A stretch of DNA of 64,000 nt from Hetaerina americana (taxonomy: Eukaryota > Arthropoda > Insecta > Odonata > Calopterygidae), in assembly GCA_022747635.1 (NCBI GenBank), contig JAKTNV010000009.1, positions 62,986,767-63,050,766 on the forward strand, read 5' to 3'. Every line of letters starts with the position of its first letter. Within the stretch, counting starts at the first letter, position 1. The translations under genes and the position numbers were made by a program. Below, piece after piece: positions 37,206 through 50,190 of the stretch. The notes under the pieces are model-generated. The model had not been told where the DNA came from, made no database searches, and saw only the letters and a program-made list of their open reading frames with translations.

Positions 37206-40200
37206 TTATATAAACAAATAATGATTTTATTAACGGATATTAGATTATCAGTATAATGGTCTATAATCCTACATTTTTTAATCTCGTGTAAATGTCCGAT
37301 ACACTCCAGAGAATCATGCAACCAAATGAATTTCTCATGCCAGAGGTATTACTGCGTCAAGTAAAATTATTTCCACTTTTGCCATAGAAACGAATTATTC
37401 ACAAAATCTCCCATCATAAAATAAATACTCTTAAAATGCATTACACCCATTGTTTCAGAGCAATTCTCCCACAGAAGTCGAAGGTACTGAAAAATGCTGT
37501 CACTCTCAGCATTGAGGCCAGCATAAGTAGTTATCCATTCGCAGCCGTCTGAATAGCATTAATTATCTTCCACGCGGATTCACTAAAGAGAATATACAAC
37601 GTGATATTAAATTTATTTGCAAGGCAGACTCTTTGAGCTCATTACAGATCAAAGCTTGGCATTTTACAGTGGGGAAAACGCTCCCGGATTTATTATCCAT
37701 ATGACCAGAATTTCTTTATTTTGGGACTATTCTATTCGCTCTCATCATAAAACCTGGTTAAAGCACATTGGAGAATAATCTGAGAGAGTAATCCGTAATG
37801 CAGCTGCCAGAAGACTTAATATTAAAAAAAAAATCTTTTCACATCTCATGTGAAATATTTCCGGGCATGTAGCAATTTAAATCAACCTGCGGACGAAATA
37901 TTTATATTAAACTACATCATTTCGCCAGAGGCGTGAAAGAAGCTTAGCACGAAACATTCCGCAATAAAAATTTTAATTAATTTCGGTCTGAAATTTTAAT
38001 ACTAATTTGAAAACAAATCACCTTTACGAAAAATTCAAGTCTAATGATACAAATACTGACATATGAGCTAGACCGACACTCATTCCCCTCCCTGGTAAGT
38101 CGAAATACGAGTGATTCTCTGAAAGATGAAGTTGGAAACATACTCTTGGGTGAATTTGACAAAATAATTACACATCAAATTGCTGGAAATGAAAAAAAAT
38201 AAGAGATGTAAAATACTGGGCGCACTTTTAAGAGCGCGACGCCTTCGCCCGGTTGTTTTGAGAGGCGGACATAATTTGCGGTAAGATGTGTGCCATTAAG
38301 AGTAAGCCCTTTTGTTTCGCAAATGAGCATGACGAACTCGCAAAAGGGATATGGGTGTCGTCCACATCACTCCCGAGATGAAATTTTAATTGTCCGGTGA
38401 CAGACATTAAATGGCCGTCAACAGCAGGGAAATGCGAGAACGCTGGAAAGAGGAGATGGGAGCGTGAGGGGCGCCTACGTGGCGCCTCCTCGTCATCGTA
38501 TCACACGCGAAACCCCACCCCGCCCCCCACACAAAGTCACTCCCACGAGCACACACATATAGGCTCGCACACGAATACATCCCTGATGTGGCAACGACCT
38601 CCTTCATTCCCACCTCGCAGTCGGCGGCCACGCCTACTGGCCGCTTATCCACCGACGCCGGCCCAAAACGAATCCGTATCCCTCCCGGGGGTTTAGGGGA
38701 GAGAAAAATTGTGGACACAAGAGAAGGGCAAAAGTGAAATTTAGACACTGACAAACACGGGTAGTGTTGTAGCTACCACTGAACCCGTTCACTGACAGCA
38801 ATTGGTAAATTTGTATTTTACTTATTTAGAAGTTGAGACGGATTGCATTTCGAGGCAAAAACCTTTTCGATCTATTTTTAAGATTATTTTTACCAATATT
38901 TAAAATATTAAGTCATTATTCTACCTCTGCCATGGAAATAATATTTAATTTGACGAAAACTTAATTGCTTTCAATTACCTATTTATATAGTGCCATCCAT
39001 GTGTTCCTCTCCTTAGCCACCAAAGAAATTCCTTTTCGACTATTGATACCCAAGGTGAAAACATCCCGACACAAAAGTGGGTACGGCGAAGGTTAAAAAA
39101 AGCAAATTTTTAGAATGGGCAATGTAATAACAAAGAATTGTATTGTTTCAACTGCCACATTAACCTATCCGAGCGTATTTGCATACAAATTGTGAATTTC
39201 TGTAAATTGAGGTCAACGCGATTTTTTGGGTTGGAAAAACTTTTGATTCGTGCAGAGTTGACGACCTCTCAGTGAAGTAAATCTTATCAAGTCGTTAAGA
39301 ACACACGAATTTAAAATTTATTTATGAGGGGAACGAAATATTTAATTGGACGGTGCCGAAATTTCTTTAATCATGAATAGTAAAACACTGGATACTCGCA
39401 TACGTTAAATATCTACTTTATTGCCTTGTTAATGAGTGCAAAAGCCTTATCATGCATAACTTATTGTAATGATTTTTTTTCAGCAAAACAATTGCGCTGT
39501 AACCATCTGAACAATGCACATTTTTATAAAATTTGATTTTACCGGAAACCATTTTCGGGCGATGTTTATCACGGAGTGGCTTAATAACTTGCCCGCACAC
39601 AGAGGCAAAATAATTCATAAAAGTGGGAATTTAAATGTAAAAATTTATGTCTTTGTATTATAGCAACAATATTGAACCTGTAGTCAATTTGTTATTTTTA
39701 ATGGACTCCCGACATTTAACTTTCTGAAGAATGATGTTTCGGTGTATTTCAAAGGCATTATGATTTATTTCTTATGGCCAAACTAAAAAGATCTTGATAC
39801 TAAAAAAATTGAAAATATTATATTTCGTCTATATATTTAATGAGCTTTTCTCCGTGCACTCACGCGAAATGACATGGATTTATTTAGAAATCAACAAAGG
39901 TATTCATGCATACAAATCATTTCACTTGACCCCGGATCTTCATAATGTTGTCAGATATTTTCCCTACTGCAGTTTCGTGTGACTAGCAAGTTATGTCAAA
40001 CTTTATGTCTTTACAAGTGTCACACTCAATGACAACAGGGAAACTAGTGCGTCTATAGAACAATATTTATTTCATTAAATTTAGAAATGACGACATTGCT
40101 ATCGCATTGTTAAACTTATCTGCTCCTTGAGTCAAAGACCATTTGATGTGGGACTTGAACGTAATAGGAACCTACTTCTTACAAACGCTTACATTACTGC

Positions 40201-40459
40201 AAAACGAGAAAACATATCGACCTAAGTAAATTATTTCTTCATCGGGGTTCTCTACTCATAGCTATTAATGGATTTTTTTTATCGATGTTTCAAATACATG
40301 CCTGTACATACCTGTCTACATAGTGCCACATCCGCTTTTTCCTTTTCACCCTGATAATTGTTTGACCTAGCCGGAATACATATTTTAATTCATTCTCTCA
40401 TTATTGCATGATTAACTTTTAATTGATCCTTATGTGGAAAATTATTTCTCTGGAATAAA
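37206..40459. other. Anonymous DNA with a GC-rich patch (about 38230-38700)
   Basis: No gene is recognised. The patch contains GC-rich, C-rich sequence on the plus strand with open frames on both strands and no domain; AC-rich words occur near 38520-38580. The rest is AT-rich. Confidence 0.5.
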
Positions 40460-40680
40460 AGAGGGAGTCTCAACCCAGGAAAAAGACTCCCTTGATATAA
40501 CCAAAGCTGTGGCAACTACAGTAATGACGGCAACGGAGCACATCTAGACGTAGCTGCGTGGGTTAAGACCCATTATCTTGTGTCAGTGCCTCTACCAAGA
40601 GGCAATACTCTTGAGTTATGCTATCCCGGTACCCAGTCTGACCGCCGGTCGCTTAGCGGTTACACACCGTGGCGACATGC
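40460..40680 (-). mobile_element. Probable tRNA-derived SINE of a different family
   Basis: On the minus strand from about 40675, GCCACGGTGTGTAACCGCTA resembles a tRNA 5' half with an A-box-like TGTGTAACCGCTAAGCG. It is followed by GACTGGGTACCGGGATAGC in the place of a degenerate B box. The body runs to 40492, where an AGGGAGTCT/AGACTCCCT hairpin (arms 40462-40470 and 40484-40492) lies at the putative 3' end. There is only one copy in the window, so the call rests on the tRNA-like head and on the GC content being higher than the flanks. Confidence 0.38.
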
Positions 40681-43600
40681 TTAACAGATGATTTTCCCTG
40701 ACGCGTTGATCAAAGCTGTCATTTTGAATTATGTGATGTAGGTCCCTTTGGTGCCTAGAGAGGAAACCTGCATGCACTCAACCTAGCTACTAATTCAGTT
40801 ATATCTCAAAGAAACTATCAAAGAGTACAGAAAAATTAGTGGATATCGCTAATTCACATGCTGCATACTTTTCCCAGTTGGAATTAATGCCCTAAAATAA
40901 ATCAATAATTCGATTAAACATAAATTTAATCTTTAAAGTTTATTATTTAGCGAAATGCACTATCATCAATAATTGTGTGAAGAATATAAACATTTTCAAC
41001 TTAAAATTATTGTTTCAAATGCATAATTAATGTAGTATTATTAATAAACATTTCGTCATACCAGGGTTAAGGGGCATAAAACAGATTAATGAAATCATAT
41101 TGGAATTGTTTATACAAAATATTTTGTATTATCAAATTATAACGGATTTAAAAAGCACAAGGTCTTTCGCCTTATGTCTGTGTCATTTCAGCGATTAGAA
41201 GGTAACTCTACTGCGTAGGAAAACGTAGTAGCAAATACTCTTGTATTAGATGCTATTTGTTCTTGAATTTATGCAATTTTAAGTGGAAATAAATGGTGGC
41301 AATAAATGAAGGTAGAGGGATCTGTGCATTAATTTATGATTTAGAAAAAAATAAAATACTTGTTTCTCTCTTCCTAAATCTACCAGCGATTGCCACAAAT
41401 AAACATGCAAGTAGACTTTATTTAAGAGAAATTTACAGATTATTATTTGAACTACGTGAGATGTGACTGGATATGAAACGTTAGCGATTTCCTTTGAAAT
41501 TAAGCAGTGAACTAGCTTCAGTTGGATCCTATTAAATGGCTATGGTTTATTTTGTATGCATAAAGAACATATGTTCAGTTGAGTCTTCATTACCCATGCT
41601 CGAGACGATTGGATAACGAGTAAACTATCGGGTTCAACAGGGAGACGTGGTGATTCATGCTTGTGAAGTATTTGTCAATTTATTCGTACAAAATTGTACA
41701 CAATAACTGTACCCAAAGCTTTTTATACATTCAGATGGCCCATGATTCTTGTAAAATTTTTAAAATGCCGTATATGAATCACGTATTTGACGAGAAGAAG
41801 AGGTAATTACTGGGTACTGAACAAAAAGGGAATTAAATTCTTCAATATTACAGAATAAATCAGCACCAAGAGTCATAGTAAATTTTTGTAACTCTTTCAG
41901 CGATTCTTGTGCCACAATTTAGCCTCATGCTTCCAATTTTATACACTGTATACTTGTACCAAGATCATTAAATATGTTTGCACTTTTTATAAAGTGCTGT
42001 AGCGCATATACCGTGTTCCGATTCCATTCCGATTACATTCCATTCCATATTTCGATAAATTTCAAAATAGTGAAAGATGATAGGCAGGAGAAACCAAAGT
42101 TTCCTGATAGAATGACTAATATTTCCTGAACATGGAATAGTGTATTAATGAATTTATTATACTGACTAATCCTAAAATAAATACAACGCAAGAATTTAAA
42201 AATCTAAAAATCATTTGTCTCGAAGGGAATTAGAATCCAAATCCTCGATATCTGGCCGAGAGATTTACACTTTGAAATTCGATCATGTTGCATTTTAATG
42301 CGTATTAGCCTATGACTCCATTAAAAGTTACTGTCGCGGCATCTTCCACAATTTCTTTGAATTTGTCAAAAAAATGGATTAACTGAAATGTAAACGTACA
42401 TAATTCTATCATCAATAACGGAAAATTGTTTTTTTTTAATCGTTAGCACCAATCACATTTTGGTGTGGGCGCCTAGTCTTCCATTAAATAGTCTTCTTAC
42501 ATGAGAAATTTCTCTCATTCACCAATGTTTTATCTATATATGCATGAATTCATAAATGCTCGTCTCCATGGATTATTGTACGAGATACCGAGGAAATAAT
42601 TATTAAACAATGGACCTAAAATTTTGACATTTCGTAGTAGCTTCAGCCACTTCATCTGAAATACAAGCTTTGAAAATGTTCTGGAAATCTGATGTTTGTG
42701 GCGAACCACAAGCGGCATATGGATACGAATACCCTCCCCTACCCGCATTGTTTATGGCTTAGTTTGGAGCAAGCTCTCCTTTCAAGTATTGAAATTCTAT
42801 CATCGAATTTAATACTATGTCTGTTAAAAATAAAAGCATGTTAAACCAGACAGAAAAAAACAAAGAATTTCTAGAAAGTATATTAGGAAGAGAGACATGA
42901 TTATTTGGTAAAATTGTGCGCATGGCATTCAGAAGGGAAATTGGATGCCGAAGCATGAAATATTGGCTAGATGTGAGGTATAAGGGGTGGAAGGAAATAT
43001 GAGGTATTTTAGATAGCATGAAGAGAAGTGGAATGCACGCTCTCGTGTAGAGCTAAAATATAGCATATTGTTTTCCAGGGTGTTCGGGTGTTTACGGTGT
43101 ACAAGATAGATATTGCTAGACAGGCCGTTACGACAGTATAGTCCGATCTTGTCTCTGGATCTGTCAAAACGCTGATGCTATTTACAATGAATATCGTGAA
43201 TAATAATTTCCATGACCGTTGCTCCCTGAATAGATTTAAAAAAATTACGTTTTAAGTTACTCGTTCATGAACTATTCGGGACTGAGGAATGCAGCGAAAG
43301 ACAAGGTTCTTCAAATTACCTCCGACCATGAAGATATTAAATTTTTTGCATGAATCGTAAACTTAATAAATGACAATTCTTTTAAAGGAAAAGGCCCACT
43401 CAGCTACCGGTTAAATGAATTCCACCACCTAGCTATTTTCTCATCAATACTTTTAATAGACGTTCTATAAAAAAGGCTCAGTTTATTAGCTATGTAATCC
43501 GACTTATAATCTTGGATTTGTCTGTTTTCGAGGATACAAGATATACCAAGGGTTATAAATTATCTACGAATTCGCTGACAACTCTCTCGCGAAAGACGAG

Positions 43601-43699
43601 TACGGGCCATTAAACAGCATCAGGCATTGAGACAATAAAAACTCCGTCACGAGTCAAATTTAATAATCCCAGCGATTCAAACACACACCCACACGCACA
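40681..43699. other. Anonymous AT-rich DNA
   Basis: No gene or transposon is recognised. A short ATTCC-rich run occurs at 42014-42050 (several CATTCC/GATTCC units). Nothing else stands out. Confidence 0.55.
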
Positions 43700-43732
43700 C
43701 ATACACAAAAACACAAGGACACACACTCATAT
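43678..43732. repeat. (AC)n-rich imperfect microsatellite
   Basis: ACAC units interrupted by C, G and T bases on the plus strand, at the edge of the GC-rich island that follows. Confidence 0.85.
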
Positions 43733-43739
43733 TTCTCGT

Positions 43740-45190
43740 GGGAAATTGAGAAATTTTATCCCGCCTCGTACTCCTTGGGAAAAGGTTGCATGATGTTTGG
43801 GGGCGCCATCCCGCGATAATCGCCCATATTTCCCGCCTCGATTAAAGTCTCGAGACGACGGAAAAATAGCACGCGATGGGAAAGATGGCGCCTGAAAGGG
43901 GCACCCATCAAATATTATTGTCAACTGCCGACATTCGATGCGAAGAGCAAAATAAAACGCCGGGAGAAATGCGTGACCTCTTTTCCCTCCTCCTCCCTAT
44001 CTCACGGCCAATATCCCGCCCATTTTCCCTTAATCACTATCGCTCGCCCACACTCCTCCTCCGGCTCTAAACCCCCCTTCTTTTATCCCATCCGGTTACT
44101 CTTTGTCTCCCTCCCTTTTGCCCTCACCCTTTGACAATGCCGCGCCGCCGTACGCCAGGGCGTCCTTCCCCCGCCTTTTATACTCTCTCCCCCCGCCTCC
44201 GGAAAAAGGCTCGCCTTACGATCTTGACAATGCTAGCGGCCGTGACATTATGGAGGCCAGGTGGGAAGTCGGGGCGGGCGAGGTGTGGGTGTGAGCGGTA
44301 CGACAGAGGAGGGAAGACCCCTGGAGAGGGGCGGAAAGTCTATCAAAGTGGGAGGAGAAAGGGGAGAGATGAGGGTAGGGGGTGGGAAGGCGGATGGCCT
44401 GGCGGTAGCTTAACCTCCAAGTCCTTTTTCCTCCATCATTTCCATTCTCCTTTATCGAAACCTCCCCCTCCTCCTCCTCCAACCGTCAAGTCGCTTCCTC
44501 CCTCTCCTTCCTTCCCCCTCCAAACCCCTCGGAACACCCGCCATCCTCATATCCTCCCCTTTTTCGATGGCGACATTAACAAAACCTTTTTGAAGACCAG
44601 GTGGCGCCAGCCCTAAACACCCCACCTCCAACAACCTTCCTCCACCAGCCTACACTCCGACCTTCCCATCATCCACTCCTGCGTCGAACTGATGCGACGA
44701 TACACAAACACACGTCCGCCCCGCCAACCCACTCCCAATGCCTGGCAACCAAAAATCCTCGGGCCTTCCGCCGCGCCCTCCTTCCGAACACACACCACAC
44801 ACATCGCCTTCCCTGCTCCCCCTTCAATCCTCCTCTACAGAAATGACAAGGGTGCCTCCAGTTTTCTCTCCCTATCGCCACTCCCCATTTTTACGCACAG
44901 GAGACGCGAGAGGGCAACCAAGGTGGGAAGGGCTGGAGGGCGTGGTGCGAGGGTTGAAGGGAATTGGGGGAGGGGAATAAAGCAGGAAAGTCACATCCCA
45001 ACTTTCCGCGAGACTCACAGGGTGGAAGGAAGCGCGTGGACAGCGAGAACGCCCTTGTCCTTCCCCTTTTCATCTCCCTCCGACCGGGGTGACCGTCTCC
45101 ATTCTCCTAAAAATTCTCCACAGCCTCTTTATCTCTCAAAAGCCCTAGCGCTTCCAGGAAAAAGTGTGGTCGTGAGATGTGCCGAATAAT
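43740..45190. other. GC-rich, mostly pyrimidine-rich island of about 1.4 kb
   Basis: This is the longest GC-rich block in the window. C/T-rich sequence (CCCTCC, CCTCCTCC) on the plus strand alternates with a G-rich stretch near 44260-44400. CpG dinucleotides are frequent near 43740-43990 and 44140-44300. Frames of 60-165 codons are open on both strands at once and overlap heavily, which indicates a lack of stops, not coding. It could be a CpG island or promoter-like region, but no splice or coding pattern supports a gene. Confidence 0.5.
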
Positions 45191-48100
45191 TTAGTACAAC
45201 AATAGCCGTTAAGTTTGGCAGACCATTAAAAAAAAGTGACTAGAAAGAGTCCCCTTTAGGGGAAAGACACTCTGCCATGTGATGAGATGTGCCGTGAGGG
45301 ACTCAGTGAAACGCTGAGGACACAATGGCTATTATATTGTATCGGCTGCAGCAAAATAATTTTTAAACAAGAGTCAAGAGGAATCTAAAGGGTGTAAAAA
45401 TATGAATTAGAACTGAAATAATGCTCGATAAGCAATTTGATGTGATGCCGCGGTATAAACTCACCGTTTGGTATCTATCGCAGAAAATTTTCATTCAAAT
45501 GTCGAACAAATTTCAAAGCAACTATGATTGAATAGCTTGAGGGATGTAATAGTAACTCATGGATATTAACCTATGTCATAGCTAAGACCGATTGCGGATT
45601 TAATTTATCACCAAAGTGTTCATCCTCGAAGTTTGCTTTGAACAAACAGGAAACAATTCTGACCCGCGATATATTAGTGGATATGACACTAGTCACGACG
45701 CGGTGGAACTTTGGAGACGAGCAAATGTATAAAACTAATTGTTTCTGCATTACTTGATGCACTACGTAACCGAAGTGGAAGCAAATTCTAATTTAATTAA
45801 AACCCAATGATGGAGCAATGGTAAATCCAATATTTCATCTTCAGTGGAGTGTGGTTTTGATTGCTGCAGTGTTTTGTTACTCAGCTTTATCATTGGATAA
45901 TGCGCATCGCTTACGGGATATTTTATGCAATTTACTTTGAATGTGTATTAAATTCTATCATTTTATCTGTTGCTCTTAACATCTAATAACATGGAAAAAA
46001 TTTAATTAATCTTATGACATAAATCCTTCGTTATTATCAAAAAAATGTATTAGAATGCGCAACTAAGCGAGAATTAGACCTGGACAAAAACTTTGCCTCA
46101 AAGCAAGTCATATTTCACAGCCTAAATTATTATTAAACTTCATCTAACATGAGTTTAAGTTATCAATCTTGGATTGAAACTCATCAATACTCTATAATAA
46201 AATATCTGCTACGCAACCTAAGGGTGAAAATTTAGACAATTATGATTAAAAATATTATAAATTTTATCAAATAAATGAAAGCTTATTTATTAAGAAAAGT
46301 AATGCGGAGGCCGGGGAAGTATATTTTGTAGCCGTTCATTCACGTTTTCCTGTAGTTACGGTGTCGAAATAGGGCAAGCACACGACATAAAATCCTGCAT
46401 AACAAATCTTTACTCTAATATTCCTACCCATGCACAATTTATCTCTGAAACTCAGCATCCGCTGCTACCTTGCTGCATTTCCTCTCATTTTGCCTACATT
46501 GCATCCCTTCGAAATCCAAGATGATACAAGTTTAGAGCTACATTCACTATGAATGGCTCATCAAAATTTTCGCTCCAGATGTTCCTTCTCTTCCAATACA
46601 AACGGCATCTGGTGCTGAACTGTAAATATCACCCCATAGTACGCGCGGAGAGCGGAGTGTCATCATGCGAACACCGGCTCCCTGCAAATCATGTCGGATA
46701 TGTTCGATTACACCGACGGATTGTTTCATTCACCGGAAGAAACAGTAATTTGGGTAAGCAATTAATTAGGGCAGCAACGTATTTAACCGGTTAAACCGAC
46801 GCCACTACAAATTAATGAAACGCTATCGAATTTCAAAGCAATGCGAGAGCCTCTCTTTGCTTGCGAGATGTTTTGATGCTTGGGGACGTGGTGTGAGAGG
46901 GCATCCCTTGTATATTCAAAATATCCATTAGGCCCTTGGACGGACTTTGTTTTGCTCGCCTGCTTTGTTTGCAGTCTCACTATCATTCTTCCTCTTCATC
47001 TCCCTCGTTCCACAAAGAGGCGTGTCGCTTCTTTCTCAATGGCGATTACAAATAAATCAACACCAAGACATAGGGGTTATACCCGTCGGGAATGCTAAGG
47101 GGTGTACCGCATGATTACGGAGATTTCAATGGGTATTGACTCTGCTCGAGACCACCCCACCTTAAAAACTCAAAAACCGCAGAGAATGCAGCCGACCATA
47201 AATTCGTAGCGAGCCTCCTCACAATGCAGTGGTAGGCAACTGGGGATATTCATCCAGGAAGCAATATATCGTTCCAGGCCTGCGAAAATTCCGCATCGCC
47301 AGTTTCATAACCATTGCCCAGATGTATGGAGGTTTACTTAACGGGCAGCGGAGAGTGTAACTGCTAGAGAACTGAACGATAATTTCTCAAAATTGGCTCT
47401 TACTGCTAGCGTGGTTCTAACGTATCCGTGACAGTCGATGACATATTCTGGAGCAAATAATTCGTTAAAATACGTTAGCCATTCCACCTGGAAGACACCC
47501 ACTGATCCATAGTCACAGGATTACTTTCCTTAATCCCGGTATAATTAGGTCACATTTCTCAAACTGTATTCGCCAATTCATTTATTTATTTATTTCAGTT
47601 TATTTTCGTTGAATTCTGATAAAAAACTGAGTGACTTAAGCCAGCGGAGATCTGATAGTAAATATAGGATCAGTACTATCAGAGGGATGGATGTTATCCG
47701 TTAAACATTTAACTATACAAAGTAATCTGTTACAATAAATACTGCGAATAAATATTTCTGTATTTTCCCTCATGCTGCCTACCCAGGGAATTAACAAAAT
47801 ATCCATAAAAGAAATTACTTAAAATAAATGTGTGCAAATTTGTAATTTTTTTACAGAAATTGATAATTATGAAAATGGCATAGTGAAATAAGATTATCTT
47901 AGGCATTAATTATTGAGAAGATTGGGACAAATTTCGTTTACGTAAATATATTACACATTTTACGTACTCATATTAAAACCATTTTGGGTGTGTGAGTATA
48001 AAAATGCGGATATTAAAATATTCAACAAACAAGTGATTTCTTTACGGCGAAAATTTTTCAAAATATACTTCTTAAATGGCATGAAATATCTCAAAAACAG

Positions 48101-49078
48101 AAAAATGTATGATAGTCTAAATACTATAGATACCATAAAAGTCTTGGTTTTTTCACTAAAAAAATGCCAGCTAGCGTTTAAATATATTATGCTATCATTT
48201 CGTTGGCATGGTTTCATGTAGGTAACTTCTCTGAATAGATGGAATAACTTTCAAAAGATACCTTATAGAGTACGAGACGTACTTTCAATCTGCGGAACAC
48301 AGAAGAAAGGACTTAAGAATTACAAAAAATGTCACAGGACAGGCGATTTGAAATAATATCTTACTTTTTGCTAACCTTTCCCTCCATAATTTCTCAATGC
48401 TCTTATCTCACAGTAATGCACCTGCTTGACGTAAAATTATAATGGAGTAGTGTTTAATATCAAGGCTCAGCAAGTGTTCTTGGATTTTATGTTAATCAAA
48501 GTAAGTCGTAGGAGATGATGGACGCATGCGAAAAGCTCAATTTGTGAAAGAAAAATAACACTTTAAAGATGAAAATAATTACAGCTACTGTTTTATTAAC
48601 TGTAGGTAGTTCATGTTTCATTTAATATAGATATTCGTCGTATTTGACATCTATCCTCGGCTCCAGAGTTTGGTGAAAAAAAATTTCATGCTTGCGTTCT
48701 AATACGTAAACGCTATTTAGAGCATTAGCACGATAAAGAGTGCGATTTTTTTTACGAATTATGGGGTGCATTACTTTTTATTCGCACAATGATACGACGA
48801 GGCATACGAATGATACATAAAAATTTCCCATTTGGTTTGAGTTGCTGAAGGAAAAGATAAAACGTGCGCTCTCTCTCACTCTTTCGTTGAAATTGCACTC
48901 TGGCACATTTTAACGTAGGGACCTTGAAGTGAGCAAAGGAGTGAAAAATGAAAGTCGATACAGAGCTGCAGTCTACGACAAAAAATAAATAAAAGATAAA
49001 GCTCGCTCAATAGGGCGCGGACCCGCGCACGGATGAGCCCTCACCGAAATAATTGCTCGAACGACGTCTAGCTATTGA
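45191..49078. other. Anonymous DNA
   Basis: No gene is recognised. An 11-nt word GAGATGTGCCG appears at 45174-45184 and again near 45282-45292. A small TCCCC..GGGGA hairpin lies near 45249-45264. The segment around 46540-47300 is less AT-rich but has no known domain. Confidence 0.5.
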
Positions 49079-49175
49079 CACGCGCGCGCGCGCGAGCAAG
49101 CGTGTTTGTATGTGTGTGTGAGAGAGAGAGAGAGAGAGAGGGCGATAGAGAGAGAGGGAGATAGAGAGAGAGAGA
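49079..49175. repeat. Compound (CG)n-(GT)n-(GA)n microsatellite
   Basis: CACGCGCGCGCGCGCG, then GTTTGTATGTGTGTGTG, then a GA array of about 55 bp with GGGCGATAG and GGGAGATAG interruptions. The (CG)n part is notable because CpG-rich simple repeats are rare in animal genomes. Confidence 0.95.
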
Positions 49176-49311
49176 GGCCGTGTGGTGTAAAGGACTACCA
49201 CCATCTCTCTTCCATGCAGAGTTCTTCCCCGTGACTCCGTAAAACGTGATCCGATATCACGCATATCGTCCGCCGCACGAATGTGTCCGCCAACGCACCG
49301 TAATCTGGAAC

Positions 49312-49326
49312 GGGGGGGGGGGGGGG
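49312..49326. repeat. Poly-G run of 15
   Basis: Fifteen consecutive G on the plus strand, immediately before a C/T-rich stretch (49330-49580). Such runs are prone to sequencing error, so the exact length is uncertain. Confidence 0.9.
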
Positions 49327-49700
49327 CGATCCGCCTCTCCTCCCTCCTGGATCTCGTTTCCTCGCTTAGTTTATTTATTTATTATTTCTCCGTGCTTGCT
49401 CTCTCACTCCACCCCTCAAAAAGTACTTAGTCGACCCAATCTATCCCTTCTCTCCAAAACCACCCACCACCTCTCCTGCCTCAATTCTCCTGCCCCGTTC
49501 TTCCATCTTTCTCTCACTCACTTTTTCGCTCCTATTCCCATTCCAGACTACTCCCTTAACACACCCCCCTCTCAAGCATCAAGTAGAAAATTGGTAGAGC
49601 CAAGTAATTGCGTCCGACGGAAATCGATAAATGCATAATTTAATCGCGTGAAAAGGGGAGAGAGAGAGAGAGAGAGTGAGAGGGAGATTAGGGAGCAGGG
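49327..49700. repeat. C/T-rich stretch then GA-rich stretch
   Basis: Pyrimidine-rich DNA to about 49580, then GAGAGAGAGAGAGAG at about 49655-49690. A 130-codon frame across the first part has no domain. Confidence 0.6.
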
Positions 49701-49846
49701 GGGAAGAAATATCGCAGAAGCGCAGCAAAGCAGAGGTACCTGCAGGTGTGTGTTAAAAAGCCAAAGCTTCATTCCCTCCTAGCAACCCCATGACCCCCGT
49801 TTATATTATCTCTGTTATTTCGACTAATTGAAAAACTTCTCGATGA

Positions 49847-49950
49847 ATGCATATGTATATATATATATATATGTATATACATAAATACACATACTTATAT
49901 ATACATAAATACATATACTTATATACGTATACATATATATATATAAAAAA
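49847..49950. repeat. TA-rich microsatellite (TATATG, TACATAAA units)
   Basis: Imperfect TA, TATG, ATACATAAATAC and ATACTTATAT units. It lies at the 3' side of the minus-strand SINE and probably derives from that element's (TA)n tail. Confidence 0.9.
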
Positions 49951-50090
49951 TACAGTATTCAACCCGAAGATCGGTTTGGTGGGTGACAGTAGAGTTCACC
50001 CAGTAATAAGCCCGACGGCGTAGGAAATTCACACATCAGGGTAGGGGGGCCAGTTCCTTTCCCTGTGCCGGTTATGGTTTCCCAGGAATA
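49951..50090 (-). mobile_element. tRNA-derived SINE, 5'-truncated copy
   Basis: On the minus strand this closely matches the second half of the SINE at 11706-11977: GGGAAACCATAACCGGCACA, GGAACTGGCCCCCCTACC, CTGATGTGTGAATT, CGATCTTCGGGTTGAATACTG. The tRNA head is missing. Both sides are TA-rich arrays, as for the full-length copy. Confidence 0.85.
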
Positions 50091-50114
50091 TCTACATTAA
50101 TCTACAGGAAGATC

Positions 50115-50120
<6 letters not shown>

Positions 50121-50182
<62 letters not shown>

Positions 50183-50190
50183 TACATGCA
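50121..50190. repeat. (TA)n with (CA)n end
   Basis: A TA array of about 55 bp followed by CACACACATACATGCACACA. It lies about 30 bases beyond the truncated 5' end of the SINE. Confidence 0.95.

Noticed and set aside
44131..45189. Open frames of 130-165 codons on both strands
   Set aside because: They overlap in several frames at once because the GC-rich island lacks stops. No motif, splice pattern or codon regularity supports coding.
45250..45320. TGATGAGATG followed by CAGTGAAACGCTGAG, resembling hammerhead core words
   Set aside because: No stem II can form between the two words in the right place; CTCAG/CTGAG instead closes around GAAAC. Considered coincidental.
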